From Pedobacter frigiditerrae (GTDB taxonomy: Bacteria; Bacteroidota; Bacteroidia; Sphingobacteriales; Sphingobacteriaceae): 64,000 nucleotides of DNA. The position numbers and the translations under genes are program-made. The notes under the pieces were generated by a model. The model had not been told where the DNA came from. It did no database searches and worked only from the letters and a program-made list of their open reading frames with translations. Position 1 is the stretch's first letter. Each line of letters begins with the position of its first letter. Shown here in pieces: positions 1-7,916 of this stretch. The DNA is taken from NCBI RefSeq assembly GCF_004331645.1, contig NZ_SJSK01000002.1, positions 620,001 through 684,000 of the forward strand. Direction: 5' to 3'.

Positions 1-725
1 TCAATCTCTTCAGGTGGAATTTGAGATGCCGGAGAAACGCCTGGCCCTGCTGGTTGAAAACCATACGAATAGTCTGCATTATCATCAACTGGTACCCCAT
101 CAATTACATACAAAGGTGATGTTGGCGTAAGAAAGCTAGAATTACCTTCACCACTAACATTAATGTTAGAGATACCACGAATGGTAACTGAGCCCCTAAA
201 ACCAGGTGCACCAGTATTATTTTGGATGTTCAGGCCCGGAACCTTACCCTGTAACAGAGAGATCACATCGCCAGCAGGTTGCCCCTGTAACTCTTTACCG
301 GAAATAGTTACCGCAGAACTTGTATTTAATGTTTTAGTTTTGGTTTGATAACCGGAAGTAATTGTTACTTCTTTTAGTTTAGTATCACTTGATTCAGTTA
401 AAGTAACATTGATAACAGTTCTGTTATTTACCTTTTCTCTTACGGGTTGAAAACCGATATAACTGAAAGTTAATACCGCATCGCTATTTACAGTCACCCT
501 GTAACTACCTTCGCTACCTGTTTGTGCAACCACCTTACCGTCTACCAATACTGTAGCCCCTGGTAAAGTTTGCTTTGATTTTGTTGAGCCATCATATACA
601 ACTCCAGTAACCGTAATTTTTTGCTGTGCAAAGGTTTTGCTCTGGCAACCCAAAATCAATAAAAATGCTATGGTGTAAAAATACTTCATGGGAAATACGT
701 TTTGTTTAAATCTATTTGTTTCCAT
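1..725 (-). CDS. SusC/RagA-type TonB-dependent receptor, N-terminal part (cut by window edge)
   Basis: This is the N-terminal ~240 residues of an outer-membrane TonB-dependent transporter of the SusC family; the barrel lies beyond base 1. After a signal peptide ending ...SKTFAQQ comes a carboxypeptidase-regulatory-like beta domain (motif FSYIGFQPV), then the start of the plug (LLQGKVPGLNI, VTIRGIS, PLYVIDGVPVDD), which is the SusC hallmark. Two starts are possible: ATG at 725, overlapping the stop of the preceding gene as TAATG, or ATG at 689, which begins directly at the signal peptide (MKYFYTIAF). I give the longer form because of the stop-start overlap, but 689 is equally possible. It is the last visible gene of the operon starting at 7127 and is a second SusC in that operon. 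Its partner SusD may lie beyond the edge. Family assignment is firm; the substrate is unknown. Confidence 0.88.
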   Translation of the reverse strand, partial: METNRFKQNVFPMKYFYTIAFLLILGCQSKTFAQQKITVTGVVYDGSTKSKQTLPGATVLVDGKVVAQTGSEGSYRVTVNSDAVLTFSYIGFQPVREKVNNRTVINVTLTESSDTKLKEVTITSGYQTKTKTLNTSSAVTISGKELQGQPAGDVISLLQGKVPGLNIQNNTGAPGFRGSVTIRGISNINVSGEGNSSFLTPTSPLYVIDGVPVDDNADYSYGFQPAGPGVSPASQIPPEEI

Positions 726-1747
726 TAATCATTATCAAATTTTGGTTTATCCCTTAAAAACTGGAAGGTAATTTCCCAATCGCCTTGTTGGTAAATGTTA
801 AAGTTCAATGCCACAAAACATTGCTGTAACACATTTCCGAAAGCTTGTCTGTTAAACCTAAACACCACCCTAGCTTGACTACCAGATAAAGTTGTGTATT
901 TTGTTGGGTATGTACTTAACGGAATTGGATAAGCGGCATCGAATTTTACATATTTATCTGTCTTAACCATGTTAAACCCATGCACCAAATTTGCCCAATC
1001 TGTAGCCGCAAACTTGTTAGGATCTATAGGATTAGATAAAGTATCTGAAAATTTAAAAGTAAGGCTATTGCCATTTCCATTCCTTTTAAACACTACACGT
1101 ACATCAGTACCAGCGTTTAAAGGTTGTCCTCGCTCGCCTGTAATATTTACACCACTTGGCGACACAGATACATTAGGACCCTGACCAATAATTGGGTCTA
1201 AATTTGATGGCTCATATGGACGTTCTTTAAAAGGTAACAATCTCAAGTTTTGATAGTATTTTCTACCTCCAGAATTAGACATCTCCACATCGAAAACATA
1301 ACCAGAATCTGGTTGTGCTTTTATTTGATTTGAATTGGCAGCGGCCCACATCAAAAACTCTCCAGAATGTGGCCTAATCTCAAATAACTGATGATTTTCC
1401 AAGGCTCTTTTAGCATCAATTTCAGCAATTGATTTTTCTGTACCATCATAAGCTTGTTTCCAAACCATTACAGGGTAAAAAGCAGTTAATTCTGGTGCAG
1501 GCTCGCCTGTAAATGTCCTCATGTTTACGATCTTAAAATCTAAGGGACGGCTAGAGCTTCCGAATTGAAAATTGTTACTGAATAAAGTATTTCTTCCCAA
1601 CACTGGTTTGTAAACGTATTGCGTAAACTGCGAATCGTTACCAATGGAAAGTCGAGCATCTGGCAAGTTCTTTTTACATGACGAGAACAGACCAACACTG
1701 CCAAGCAGTGCCAATCCTATTTGTAAAGTATATTTAATATTTTTCAT
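725..1747 (-). CDS. PUL-associated lipoprotein, DUF5007-like
   Basis: A 340-residue predicted lipoprotein. The N-terminus has a hydrophobic segment and a lipobox-like end (GLFSSC, then KK), so it is probably anchored to the outer membrane. The rest is a soluble beta-rich domain without motifs I can tie to catalysis. The overall look (LSIGNDSQFTQYVYKPVLGRN near the N-terminus, WEITFQFL near the C-terminus) resembles the DUF5007 family found beside FAS1 lipoproteins in SusC/SusD operons of Bacteroidota; this naming is from memory and moderately sure. It lies between the FAS1 gene and the second SusC and overlaps the latter's possible start by one base. A role in glycan binding at the surface is inferred from context only. 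Confidence 0.7.
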   Translation of the reverse strand: MKNIKYTLQIGLALLGSVGLFSSCKKNLPDARLSIGNDSQFTQYVYKPVLGRNTLFSNNFQFGSSSRPLDFKIVNMRTFTGEPAPELTAFYPVMVWKQAYDGTEKSIAEIDAKRALENHQLFEIRPHSGEFLMWAAANSNQIKAQPDSGYVFDVEMSNSGGRKYYQNLRLLPFKERPYEPSNLDPIIGQGPNVSVSPSGVNITGERGQPLNAGTDVRVVFKRNGNGNSLTFKFSDTLSNPIDPNKFAATDWANLVHGFNMVKTDKYVKFDAAYPIPLSTYPTKYTTLSGSQARVVFRFNRQAFGNVLQQCFVALNFNIYQQGDWEITFQFLRDKPKFDND

Positions 1748-1848
1748 TAGAATATATTTGTTTTTAATGGTAATGAAGCTATCATGGGCAAATATTTCTT
1801 GCTGTTGAACAGCTTGTCCATAATGGTTTCATCATTTTTTTCCTAGCG

Positions 1849-2526
1849 CTAATTATCTAATCTTACAGTAAACTCATCAAAGCCAAATTGATGCGACGAG
1901 GTAAGGATGTTAATGGTTCCATTATTGGTTTTAATGTTAACTGCATCGGTTGTGGTATTAACCCAATATTTAGTAAAAATAACACCTCTTGGATCGCTAA
2001 AAGTTAACTGTGCAGGCCCACCACCTATATAACCCGAAGAACTTAACTTTACATATTTAACATGCATTGGATAATTGAAACCAACTGCTTCTTGGTCAAT
2101 ACCATCTACAGTTTGCATGTAATCATCGGTTGTTTTGTTATCCTTAAGGATGTACTTGCAGGTCATGAACAATAACTGTATTGGGTCTGCATTGTCTAAG
2201 TCAATCAATGATTTTCCCTTTTTTACTCTTTGCTCATTCAAGTATTTTAATGCTACTTCAAAATTTTTGTTTACCGGCACAAACAAGGTTACCTTTTCAT
2301 CTTTTAGTATTCTAACTAAATCAGGGTACTTATCTACAATCGATAAAAAATTATCGAAAGTACCTTTTGGTTGTGCTTTAAGGTATTCGTAAGCAGAACC
2401 GTTAAAAGTTTGTACATTATTTACATAATCATGATAAGGCGAATCGCTCTTTTTACAAGCACCAAAGCATAAACATAGTACCGCTAATGCGAATAAAATG
2501 TGGTATTTATATAATCTATTTTTCAT
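1849..2526 (-). CDS. FAS1 (fasciclin-like) domain lipoprotein
   Basis: A 225-residue lipoprotein with an N-terminal hydrophobic stretch and lipobox (LCLCFGAC, then KK). The mature part is a single fasciclin-like domain: the segment around residues 50-125 (FDNFLSIVDKYPDLVRIL, then VTLFVPVNKNFE) matches the first FAS1 box, with the helix 'TLFVPVN..F' clearly visible. FAS1 lipoproteins are regular members of some SusC/SusD operons and are thought to help bind polymers or stabilise the receptor complex, but no enzymatic role is known. It sits 20 bp after susD and 101 bp before the DUF5007-like gene on the same strand. Confidence 0.8.
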   Translation of the reverse strand: MKNRLYKYHILFALAVLCLCFGACKKSDSPYHDYVNNVQTFNGSAYEYLKAQPKGTFDNFLSIVDKYPDLVRILKDEKVTLFVPVNKNFEVALKYLNEQRVKKGKSLIDLDNADPIQLLFMTCKYILKDNKTTDDYMQTVDGIDQEAVGFNYPMHVKYVKLSSSGYIGGGPAQLTFSDPRGVIFTKYWVNTTTDAVNIKTNNGTINILTSSHQFGFDEFTVRLDN

Positions 2527-2546
2527 GTATTTCTCTAGTTATATGA

Positions 2547-4145
2547 TTATTGCCAATATGGATTTTGGGTAATTGATGGATTTGCATTAATTACATCTTG
2601 AGATACCGGCCAGTAAATACCACCCGCAGCTTCAAACTGCTTAAAGGTCATTGGCGTACCGTTTTTAGTAGTAAAAACGCCACTGGTATTTTTAATCCTG
2701 TTTAACCTAACAATATCGTACCATCTCCAACCCTCGCCCATTAATTCTCTTCTTCTTTCTGCAAAAATGGCATCAAGTATAGGTACGGTAGATGTTGATG
2801 CATAAGTAGTTCCCCTTCTATTGGTAGATGCATTTAAAGCACTAATGGCCCCACTTCGATCTCCAAGTACAGCTAAAGCTTCAGCTCTTAATAAGGTAAT
2901 CTCTTCTAAACGACTAATTACACATGAAGAACTATACAACATTAAATCGCTATTAGTATAAGCCCTATAAACAACCTTTATTTTATTAAAAATAGGTAGC
3001 TCTGACTCATAGTTATAGAAATAATTAGTTCTATACAACCCAGTAACCGGATCAATGCTGAAACGTAAATCTAACGGATCAGTGAATGCTTTATTTATGG
3101 TATCCTTTGGCACAAACATTTCTGGCTGTTTTTTAGGTATGAATGGCTCGGCCAGTGTTAATTGCTCTAAGTGTCCATTGGCAGTTGATAACCCGTTACC
3201 AGATTCAAATGCGAAACCTACCATTAAACTTGACCTTTTAAATGCAAATGGATTAGTACTGCCATTATCATTTTCTGTCAACGCGGTCATAGTGAGATAA
3301 TCTATATTATAAGCACCATCTCCATTTAACTTTGTCCGATTATCTATCACATATTTTGCATAATTAGCAACATCTAAATAATTACCTTGCCAAGCAGCTA
3401 TATGCGCCAATATGATATAAGCAGATAACCTGGTAAACGTAATACCATTCCATGAGCTCCAACCACCACCAAAATATAAACCCGGTAATATGGGATCGGT
3501 ACCGCCAAATCTAAATGGCAACACTTGTGCTGCAGCTAATAATTCATTGGTTGCAAAGGCTAAGACTTGCTGTTGTGATGTTCTAGGTAATTGAACAAAT
3601 TCACCGTCATGAGAAGAAGTTAACAAAGGTACATCTCCCCATATTCTACTCATGTAAAAATAAGCTAAGGCCCTTATTGTGCGAGCTTGGGCAATATCAG
3701 CTCCATTATTTAAAGCAGTATAGCGTGGATCTAATTTTAAAATCTCTCCCGAACGTTCTATATATAAACTAGCTGCATTAATTGCCGCATAAAATCGACG
3801 CCAATTGGCAAGTCTATTGATTACTGGGTAAGAAGCATTTAACTGCCCATTTACGATTGCTTTTAAATCAGCACGGTTGATAATTTGGAAATCGCCCTGG
3901 CGTAAATCGCCCATTAACCAATGCCCATTATCAGCAACTGTTGCCGAACGTAATAAACCATAAATAGAGAGCAAATTGCCCTTAGCGTCTTCTAAAGTTT
4001 TCCAGTTAGTTTCTTCAGTTGATAATCTCGTAGATTGTACATCTTCAATCTTTTTACAAGAAAAGTTACCTAAACCAACCAGTAGCACAATAATTCCAAT
4101 TGAAATTTTGTAAAAACTGTTCCTTTTATTGATCGTGTTATTCAT
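2547..4145 (-). CDS. SusD/RagB-family nutrient-binding outer-membrane lipoprotein
   Basis: A 532-residue surface lipoprotein that caps the SusC barrel and captures glycan. The lipobox is LGNFSC at about residue 30, followed by KK. The alpha-helical TPR-like body shows the usual SusD signs: an AQARTIRALAYFYMSRIWGDVPLL segment (quoted only in part here as RALAYFYM and WGDVPLL) at about residues 155-178, and the C-terminal FAERRRELMGEGWRWYDIVR-type box at about 460-480 (key residues ERRREL...GEGWRW.D..R). It starts 18 bp after the end of the SusC gene at 4164, the normal SusC-SusD order. Length is typical. Substrate specificity cannot be read from the sequence. Confidence 0.95.
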   Translation of the reverse strand: MNNTINKRNSFYKISIGIIVLLVGLGNFSCKKIEDVQSTRLSTEETNWKTLEDAKGNLLSIYGLLRSATVADNGHWLMGDLRQGDFQIINRADLKAIVNGQLNASYPVINRLANWRRFYAAINAASLYIERSGEILKLDPRYTALNNGADIAQARTIRALAYFYMSRIWGDVPLLTSSHDGEFVQLPRTSQQQVLAFATNELLAAAQVLPFRFGGTDPILPGLYFGGGWSSWNGITFTRLSAYIILAHIAAWQGNYLDVANYAKYVIDNRTKLNGDGAYNIDYLTMTALTENDNGSTNPFAFKRSSLMVGFAFESGNGLSTANGHLEQLTLAEPFIPKKQPEMFVPKDTINKAFTDPLDLRFSIDPVTGLYRTNYFYNYESELPIFNKIKVVYRAYTNSDLMLYSSSCVISRLEEITLLRAEALAVLGDRSGAISALNASTNRRGTTYASTSTVPILDAIFAERRRELMGEGWRWYDIVRLNRIKNTSGVFTTKNGTPMTFKQFEAAGGIYWPVSQDVINANPSITQNPYWQ

Positions 4146-4163
4146 ATCTTTTTCTTATATATT

Positions 4164-7127
4164 TTATAAATCCAATTTAAGTCCTAACACAAAAGTTTTA
4201 GGGATAGTTAAATTAGCCCCATCATAATAACCATTGTAGTTAATTAACTCAGGGTCAGTTCCTGTAAATTTGGTCATGGTTAATAGATTCATCGCTGTGG
4301 CATATAAATAAGCTCTCTTAATTTTCGATGAAGATTTTATAAAGAATGGTGCTTTGCTAAAATCGTATCCTAAGGTTACTGACCTTAATTTCAAATAAGA
4401 TGCATCTTCTAAGAACAAATCTTGATCTGTACGATAGGCATCTACATCACTAAATGGATTATAGATCGGATATTTCTTCTCGTTATCAAACACCTGCCAA
4501 GAGGATACTTCCTTAACAGAACTAATATCATTTCCAGTTTCTGCTTTAATGAAACCATAACGGGTAGCCTGATATTGGTTAATCGCTTTTTGACCTAAGG
4601 CAAAAATGAAGTTGAAGTTAAATTCGAAATTTTTATAGTTCAAGGTATTGTTCCAACCACCTACGAATTTCGGTAAACGATCGCCAGTCATGACTTTATC
4701 TTTGTTGTCAATTCTGTTATCACCGTTATAATCTACCCATTTAGGATCTCCTGCTTTAAGGGGGATACCATTAAAGGTATGGCCTGCAGGAACTTCGGCA
4801 TTTGTATTATAAATACCATTGTTTGTATATAACCAAAAACTACCTACAGGTTTTCCTACCTCTAGTTTGTTTTCGTTAAGGATTAATTGAGTTACCCCAT
4901 CAGGTAAAGCCGTTAATTTATTTCGGTTATAGTTAATATTGTATCCCGTACTCCAACTTATCGAATTAGGACGATCTATGACCACACCATTAACTATTAA
5001 CTCTATTCCTTTATTATTAATAGCCATACCAGATTTGTAATTCAGATCATACCCAGTTTCTACGGGAACAGGAATACCAATTACTTGATTTTTATCATTA
5101 CGATTATAGGCAGTGACGGCAGCGCTTACCCTGTTATTTAAGAAGCTTGCATCCACAGTAAGGTTAGTTCTTTCAGCATAGGGCAAAGAAATGCCATAAC
5201 CAATGAAACCACTTCCATATGGTCTATTGATACCTAATCTACCTCCATAACCCGGAATTGTTGGTTCTTCGAACCAGCCGTTCTCAGATCTGTATTGAGG
5301 CCCTGCTGCAAAACGATCGTCTAAAAATACCCTAAGTGTTCTGCCCCATCCCGCACTCACATTTAAAGTATTAAAAGTTGAGTTCGTTTTTAAGAATTGT
5401 TCTTTAAGGTTATAGTTTGCATTAAATGCAGCAGTGGTTACCCATCTGCTATCTGGCTGACCATTTGAAGAACCATCTCTTCTTACAATGGCATTAACTG
5501 CTAGCAAATTTTTATAGCTGTACTTCGCCGAACCATAGAAAGACATTAAATTATTTTTCTCTTTATCTATATATCTGAAAACATAGAAACCATTAGTAGC
5601 TAGATATTCATCAGAGCTGGCATCTCCAATTACCTTATTTAGCTTAATAAAGTCATTTTCACTGTCAGTATATGCTCGGGCATAATTATATTTATAAGTA
5701 TCCCCTTGAAAACTTTGACCTAGCTCAAAGTCAATAGCGTGATTTTTATTGATTTCAAATTTATAAGCTGCGTTGTTGTTTATTAATATACGTTGACTAT
5801 AACCGAAATAATTTGAGATATAACTAACACCGTCTAACAAAGTAGAAGGAGTAAAATAATCACGAATACCTTCGTTATAGTCAAAAATTAGACTAGAAGT
5901 TATAGATATCTTATTAACTTTTGCCGCTAAGATTAAGTTCCCGTTTAAAAGACTAGATCTGTTATTGTCAACATTTTTTTCAGTTTCAGTTAGGAAACCC
6001 TGATAAATAGCTGCATTTGGAGATAGTGGATTAGATAAATCAGGGATGTAACGTTGCTCAGCAAAACGATCCCTTAAACTATTATTCCTAATGCGATCTA
6101 ATCTTGAAGCGTTTATTGTACTTGATACAGTGATCCATTTAAATGGCGCCATATTAATACCAAAAAATAAGTTATATCTTTTAATATCGGTATTGTCAGC
6201 ATTACCTGCATTTTGAGTTCCAGAACCAAAAAACCTAAAATTAGCTCTATCACTTCCACCAGTAATACCTAAATCGGCCGAAAGAGTTGGAGTATCCTGG
6301 TAATAAAGATCATTCCAGTTTGACGGACCGTAATAAGCCGTATTAGTTGAATCTTTTAAATAAGAAGCATAGCTAGCTAAATTTTGCGCATTAGCGTATT
6401 TTTGATAAAATGGCTTTCTGAAATTATTTTCATAAACACCATTAACCGTATTTACTCTTGGCGCTGTTACATATCCAAAATAAGTATTTAAGCTGATATC
6501 CCTTAAACCTCCCCTAGCATTCTTAGTGGTAATATATATAGCACCATTTGCAGCATTAGGCCCTAACTTAGCTAATTCATAAGGATCTTTAATAACAACT
6601 ATCGATTGTATATTTTCGATATTGATTTGCGAAAGTAAATTTGTGGCTGGGCCAATCCTGTTATAATCATACTTTTGCACATCAAATGCAAAAGGATTAT
6701 CCTGCACCAATGGCACACCATTTAAATAAATGGCAGGTTGTAAGGCATAAATGTCTTTTTTATTGAACAACAACCCTGAACTTCCTTGGATGATCATACT
6801 TTGTTCTGTACCTGGTTCGCCATTTGGCTCTTGTACATAGACGCCCGCTAAACTTCCCTTAACAATTTGCTGTAAAGACAAATTTGGTACTGGACGTGAC
6901 GAACGAATATTAACTGTGTCGCGTACATTTTTGAATTTCTGCAATGCCTTAACCATTTGTCCAATAGTATCTGTTTTAGCAGAATACTTGGCATTTTTGG
7001 AAGTATCTTGTTGAAAAGCAAAATAGGCTTTCAAAAGATTACTCTCTGAATAACTAGCGTTTGCAGCTGTTATTCCAGAAAAAGATAGCATCAAGGCACA
7101 GCAAATGCTTGTAATGATTTTAACCAT
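4164..7127 (-). CDS. SusC/RagA-family TonB-linked outer-membrane transporter
   Basis: A 987-residue TonB-dependent receptor that imports oligosaccharides across the outer membrane. A signal peptide covers residues 1-24. Unlike the second SusC at 1-725, it has no carboxypeptidase-regulatory-like domain. Instead a ~60-residue linker leads to the plug (SLQQIVKGSLAGVYVQ, then IVVIKDP and NAANGAIYITTKNARGG near residue 200), followed by a 22-strand-type barrel and a C-terminal aromatic-rich strand ending FVLGLKLDL. It heads the operon SusC-SusD-FAS1-DUF5007-SusC. The 5' leader is unusually long: 354 bases lie between the start codon and the proximal CAAACGTTTG palindrome. The plug box 'KDPYELAKLGPNAANGAIYITTK' is slightly divergent from the commonest SusC sequence but intact in layout. 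Confidence 0.95.
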   Translation of the reverse strand: MVKIITSICCALMLSFSGITAANASYSESNLLKAYFAFQQDTSKNAKYSAKTDTIGQMVKALQKFKNVRDTVNIRSSRPVPNLSLQQIVKGSLAGVYVQEPNGEPGTEQSMIIQGSSGLLFNKKDIYALQPAIYLNGVPLVQDNPFAFDVQKYDYNRIGPATNLLSQINIENIQSIVVIKDPYELAKLGPNAANGAIYITTKNARGGLRDISLNTYFGYVTAPRVNTVNGVYENNFRKPFYQKYANAQNLASYASYLKDSTNTAYYGPSNWNDLYYQDTPTLSADLGITGGSDRANFRFFGSGTQNAGNADNTDIKRYNLFFGINMAPFKWITVSSTINASRLDRIRNNSLRDRFAEQRYIPDLSNPLSPNAAIYQGFLTETEKNVDNNRSSLLNGNLILAAKVNKISITSSLIFDYNEGIRDYFTPSTLLDGVSYISNYFGYSQRILINNNAAYKFEINKNHAIDFELGQSFQGDTYKYNYARAYTDSENDFIKLNKVIGDASSDEYLATNGFYVFRYIDKEKNNLMSFYGSAKYSYKNLLAVNAIVRRDGSSNGQPDSRWVTTAAFNANYNLKEQFLKTNSTFNTLNVSAGWGRTLRVFLDDRFAAGPQYRSENGWFEEPTIPGYGGRLGINRPYGSGFIGYGISLPYAERTNLTVDASFLNNRVSAAVTAYNRNDKNQVIGIPVPVETGYDLNYKSGMAINNKGIELIVNGVVIDRPNSISWSTGYNINYNRNKLTALPDGVTQLILNENKLEVGKPVGSFWLYTNNGIYNTNAEVPAGHTFNGIPLKAGDPKWVDYNGDNRIDNKDKVMTGDRLPKFVGGWNNTLNYKNFEFNFNFIFALGQKAINQYQATRYGFIKAETGNDISSVKEVSSWQVFDNEKKYPIYNPFSDVDAYRTDQDLFLEDASYLKLRSVTLGYDFSKAPFFIKSSSKIKRAYLYATAMNLLTMTKFTGTDPELINYNGYYDGANLTIPKTFVLGLKLDL

Positions 7128-7340
7128 TTGATTAGTTTATTAAGTTTTTAGTATTTGAAATTTGATGCAATTGCTAAAGAATTGATAGAGGTGTATTTAT
7201 AGTAGATACCTCTGAAAAGCAATGCCTGAAAATAATGAGTAAAATTTTTAATCATTCGATAAGGGTTTAAGTTTGGTTAGCATTAATTCTTAATGAAGTT
7301 TTTAGGCTACATAAGAACGATTAGTTTTGTTTGTTCATCA

Positions 7341-7361
7341 AATACCTTGGTTAGAGGTATT
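7341..7361. other. Short inverted repeat in the SusC leader
   Basis: AATACCT, a 7-base loop, then AGGTATT forms a perfect 7-bp inverted repeat within the 354-base untranslated leader of the SusC gene. A related word (ATACCTCT) recurs near 7205. It has no T-run on the minus strand, so it is not an obvious terminator. It may be an RNA hairpin or a protein site; function unknown. Apart from this and the operators, I see no gene in 7128-7850. Confidence 0.35.
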
Positions 7362-7481
7362 CTTTCTTTTTAACTAGCAAGTTTTTTTTATTTATATGAC
7401 AATAAAAAAATGCCTAACTCGTTTATTTTTGTTAATGCAAGGTATACGTTAAGAAAACAGGTTTTATGTTTTTTCACAGCG

Positions 7482-7491
7482 CAAACGTTTG
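7482..7491. promoter_or_regulatory. Palindromic operator CAAACGTTTG (LacI-type), SusC-proximal
   Basis: A perfect 10-bp palindrome with a central CG, as in operators of LacI-family regulators. It lies 354 bases upstream of the SusC start and is repeated exactly at 7728, 15456 and 15532, always upstream of an operon of this locus. The centre-to-centre distance to the 7728 copy is 246 bp. That the binder is a LacI protein is inferred from the shape of the site; no lacI-like gene is in the window. Confidence 0.7.
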
Positions 7492-7727
7492 TTTAAAACA
7501 TCCACTAATAGTCAAAAACAGGCATTTAAACACCTTTAAAATGGTGATAACTAGATTATTTGAGGGGTTTTAAAAGAATATAAGGCAATTAAAGACCGAG
7601 GTTGAAGCTTGATTAAAAGCATAACTATTTAAACCTTCTCCAAACAGTTCTAGAAGCATCAAAAACACACATACACACTTAATTATCAATAAGTTAGATC
7701 GAAAAATAAAATAATACAAACTGTGTG

Positions 7728-7737
7728 CAAACGTTTG
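7728..7737. promoter_or_regulatory. Palindromic operator CAAACGTTTG (LacI-type), SusC-distal
   Basis: Second exact copy upstream of the SusC operon, within GTGCAAACGTTTGTAT. It lies between the terminator of the enzyme operon (7851-7892) and the SusC gene, so it belongs to the SusC promoter region and not to the enzyme operon's end. Confidence 0.7.
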
Positions 7738-7850
7738 TATTTCATTCCTTTAAAGGATTTTCTTATAGTTTATAGAAAGTTTTATCAAACCTTTAGATTT
7801 AGTTGTTAGCTAAAGATTGATTTTTTTGTATTTATAGGGACCGATTGCAA

Positions 7851-7892
7851 ATAAAAACCCCTAATACAAACTCATTTGTTGTATTAGGGGTT
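7851..7892 (-). terminator. Rho-independent terminator of the glycosidase operon
   Basis: CCCCTAATACAA (7858-7869) pairs with TTGTATTAGGGG (7879-7890), giving a 12-bp stem with a 9-base loop, extended by AA/TT. On the minus strand it is followed by TTTTTATTT. It begins about 25 bases after the stop of the GH95-like gene and separates the enzyme operon from the SusC operon. Confidence 0.9.
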
Positions 7893-7916
7893 AATATATT
7901 TATCGTCTTTAGAGTC

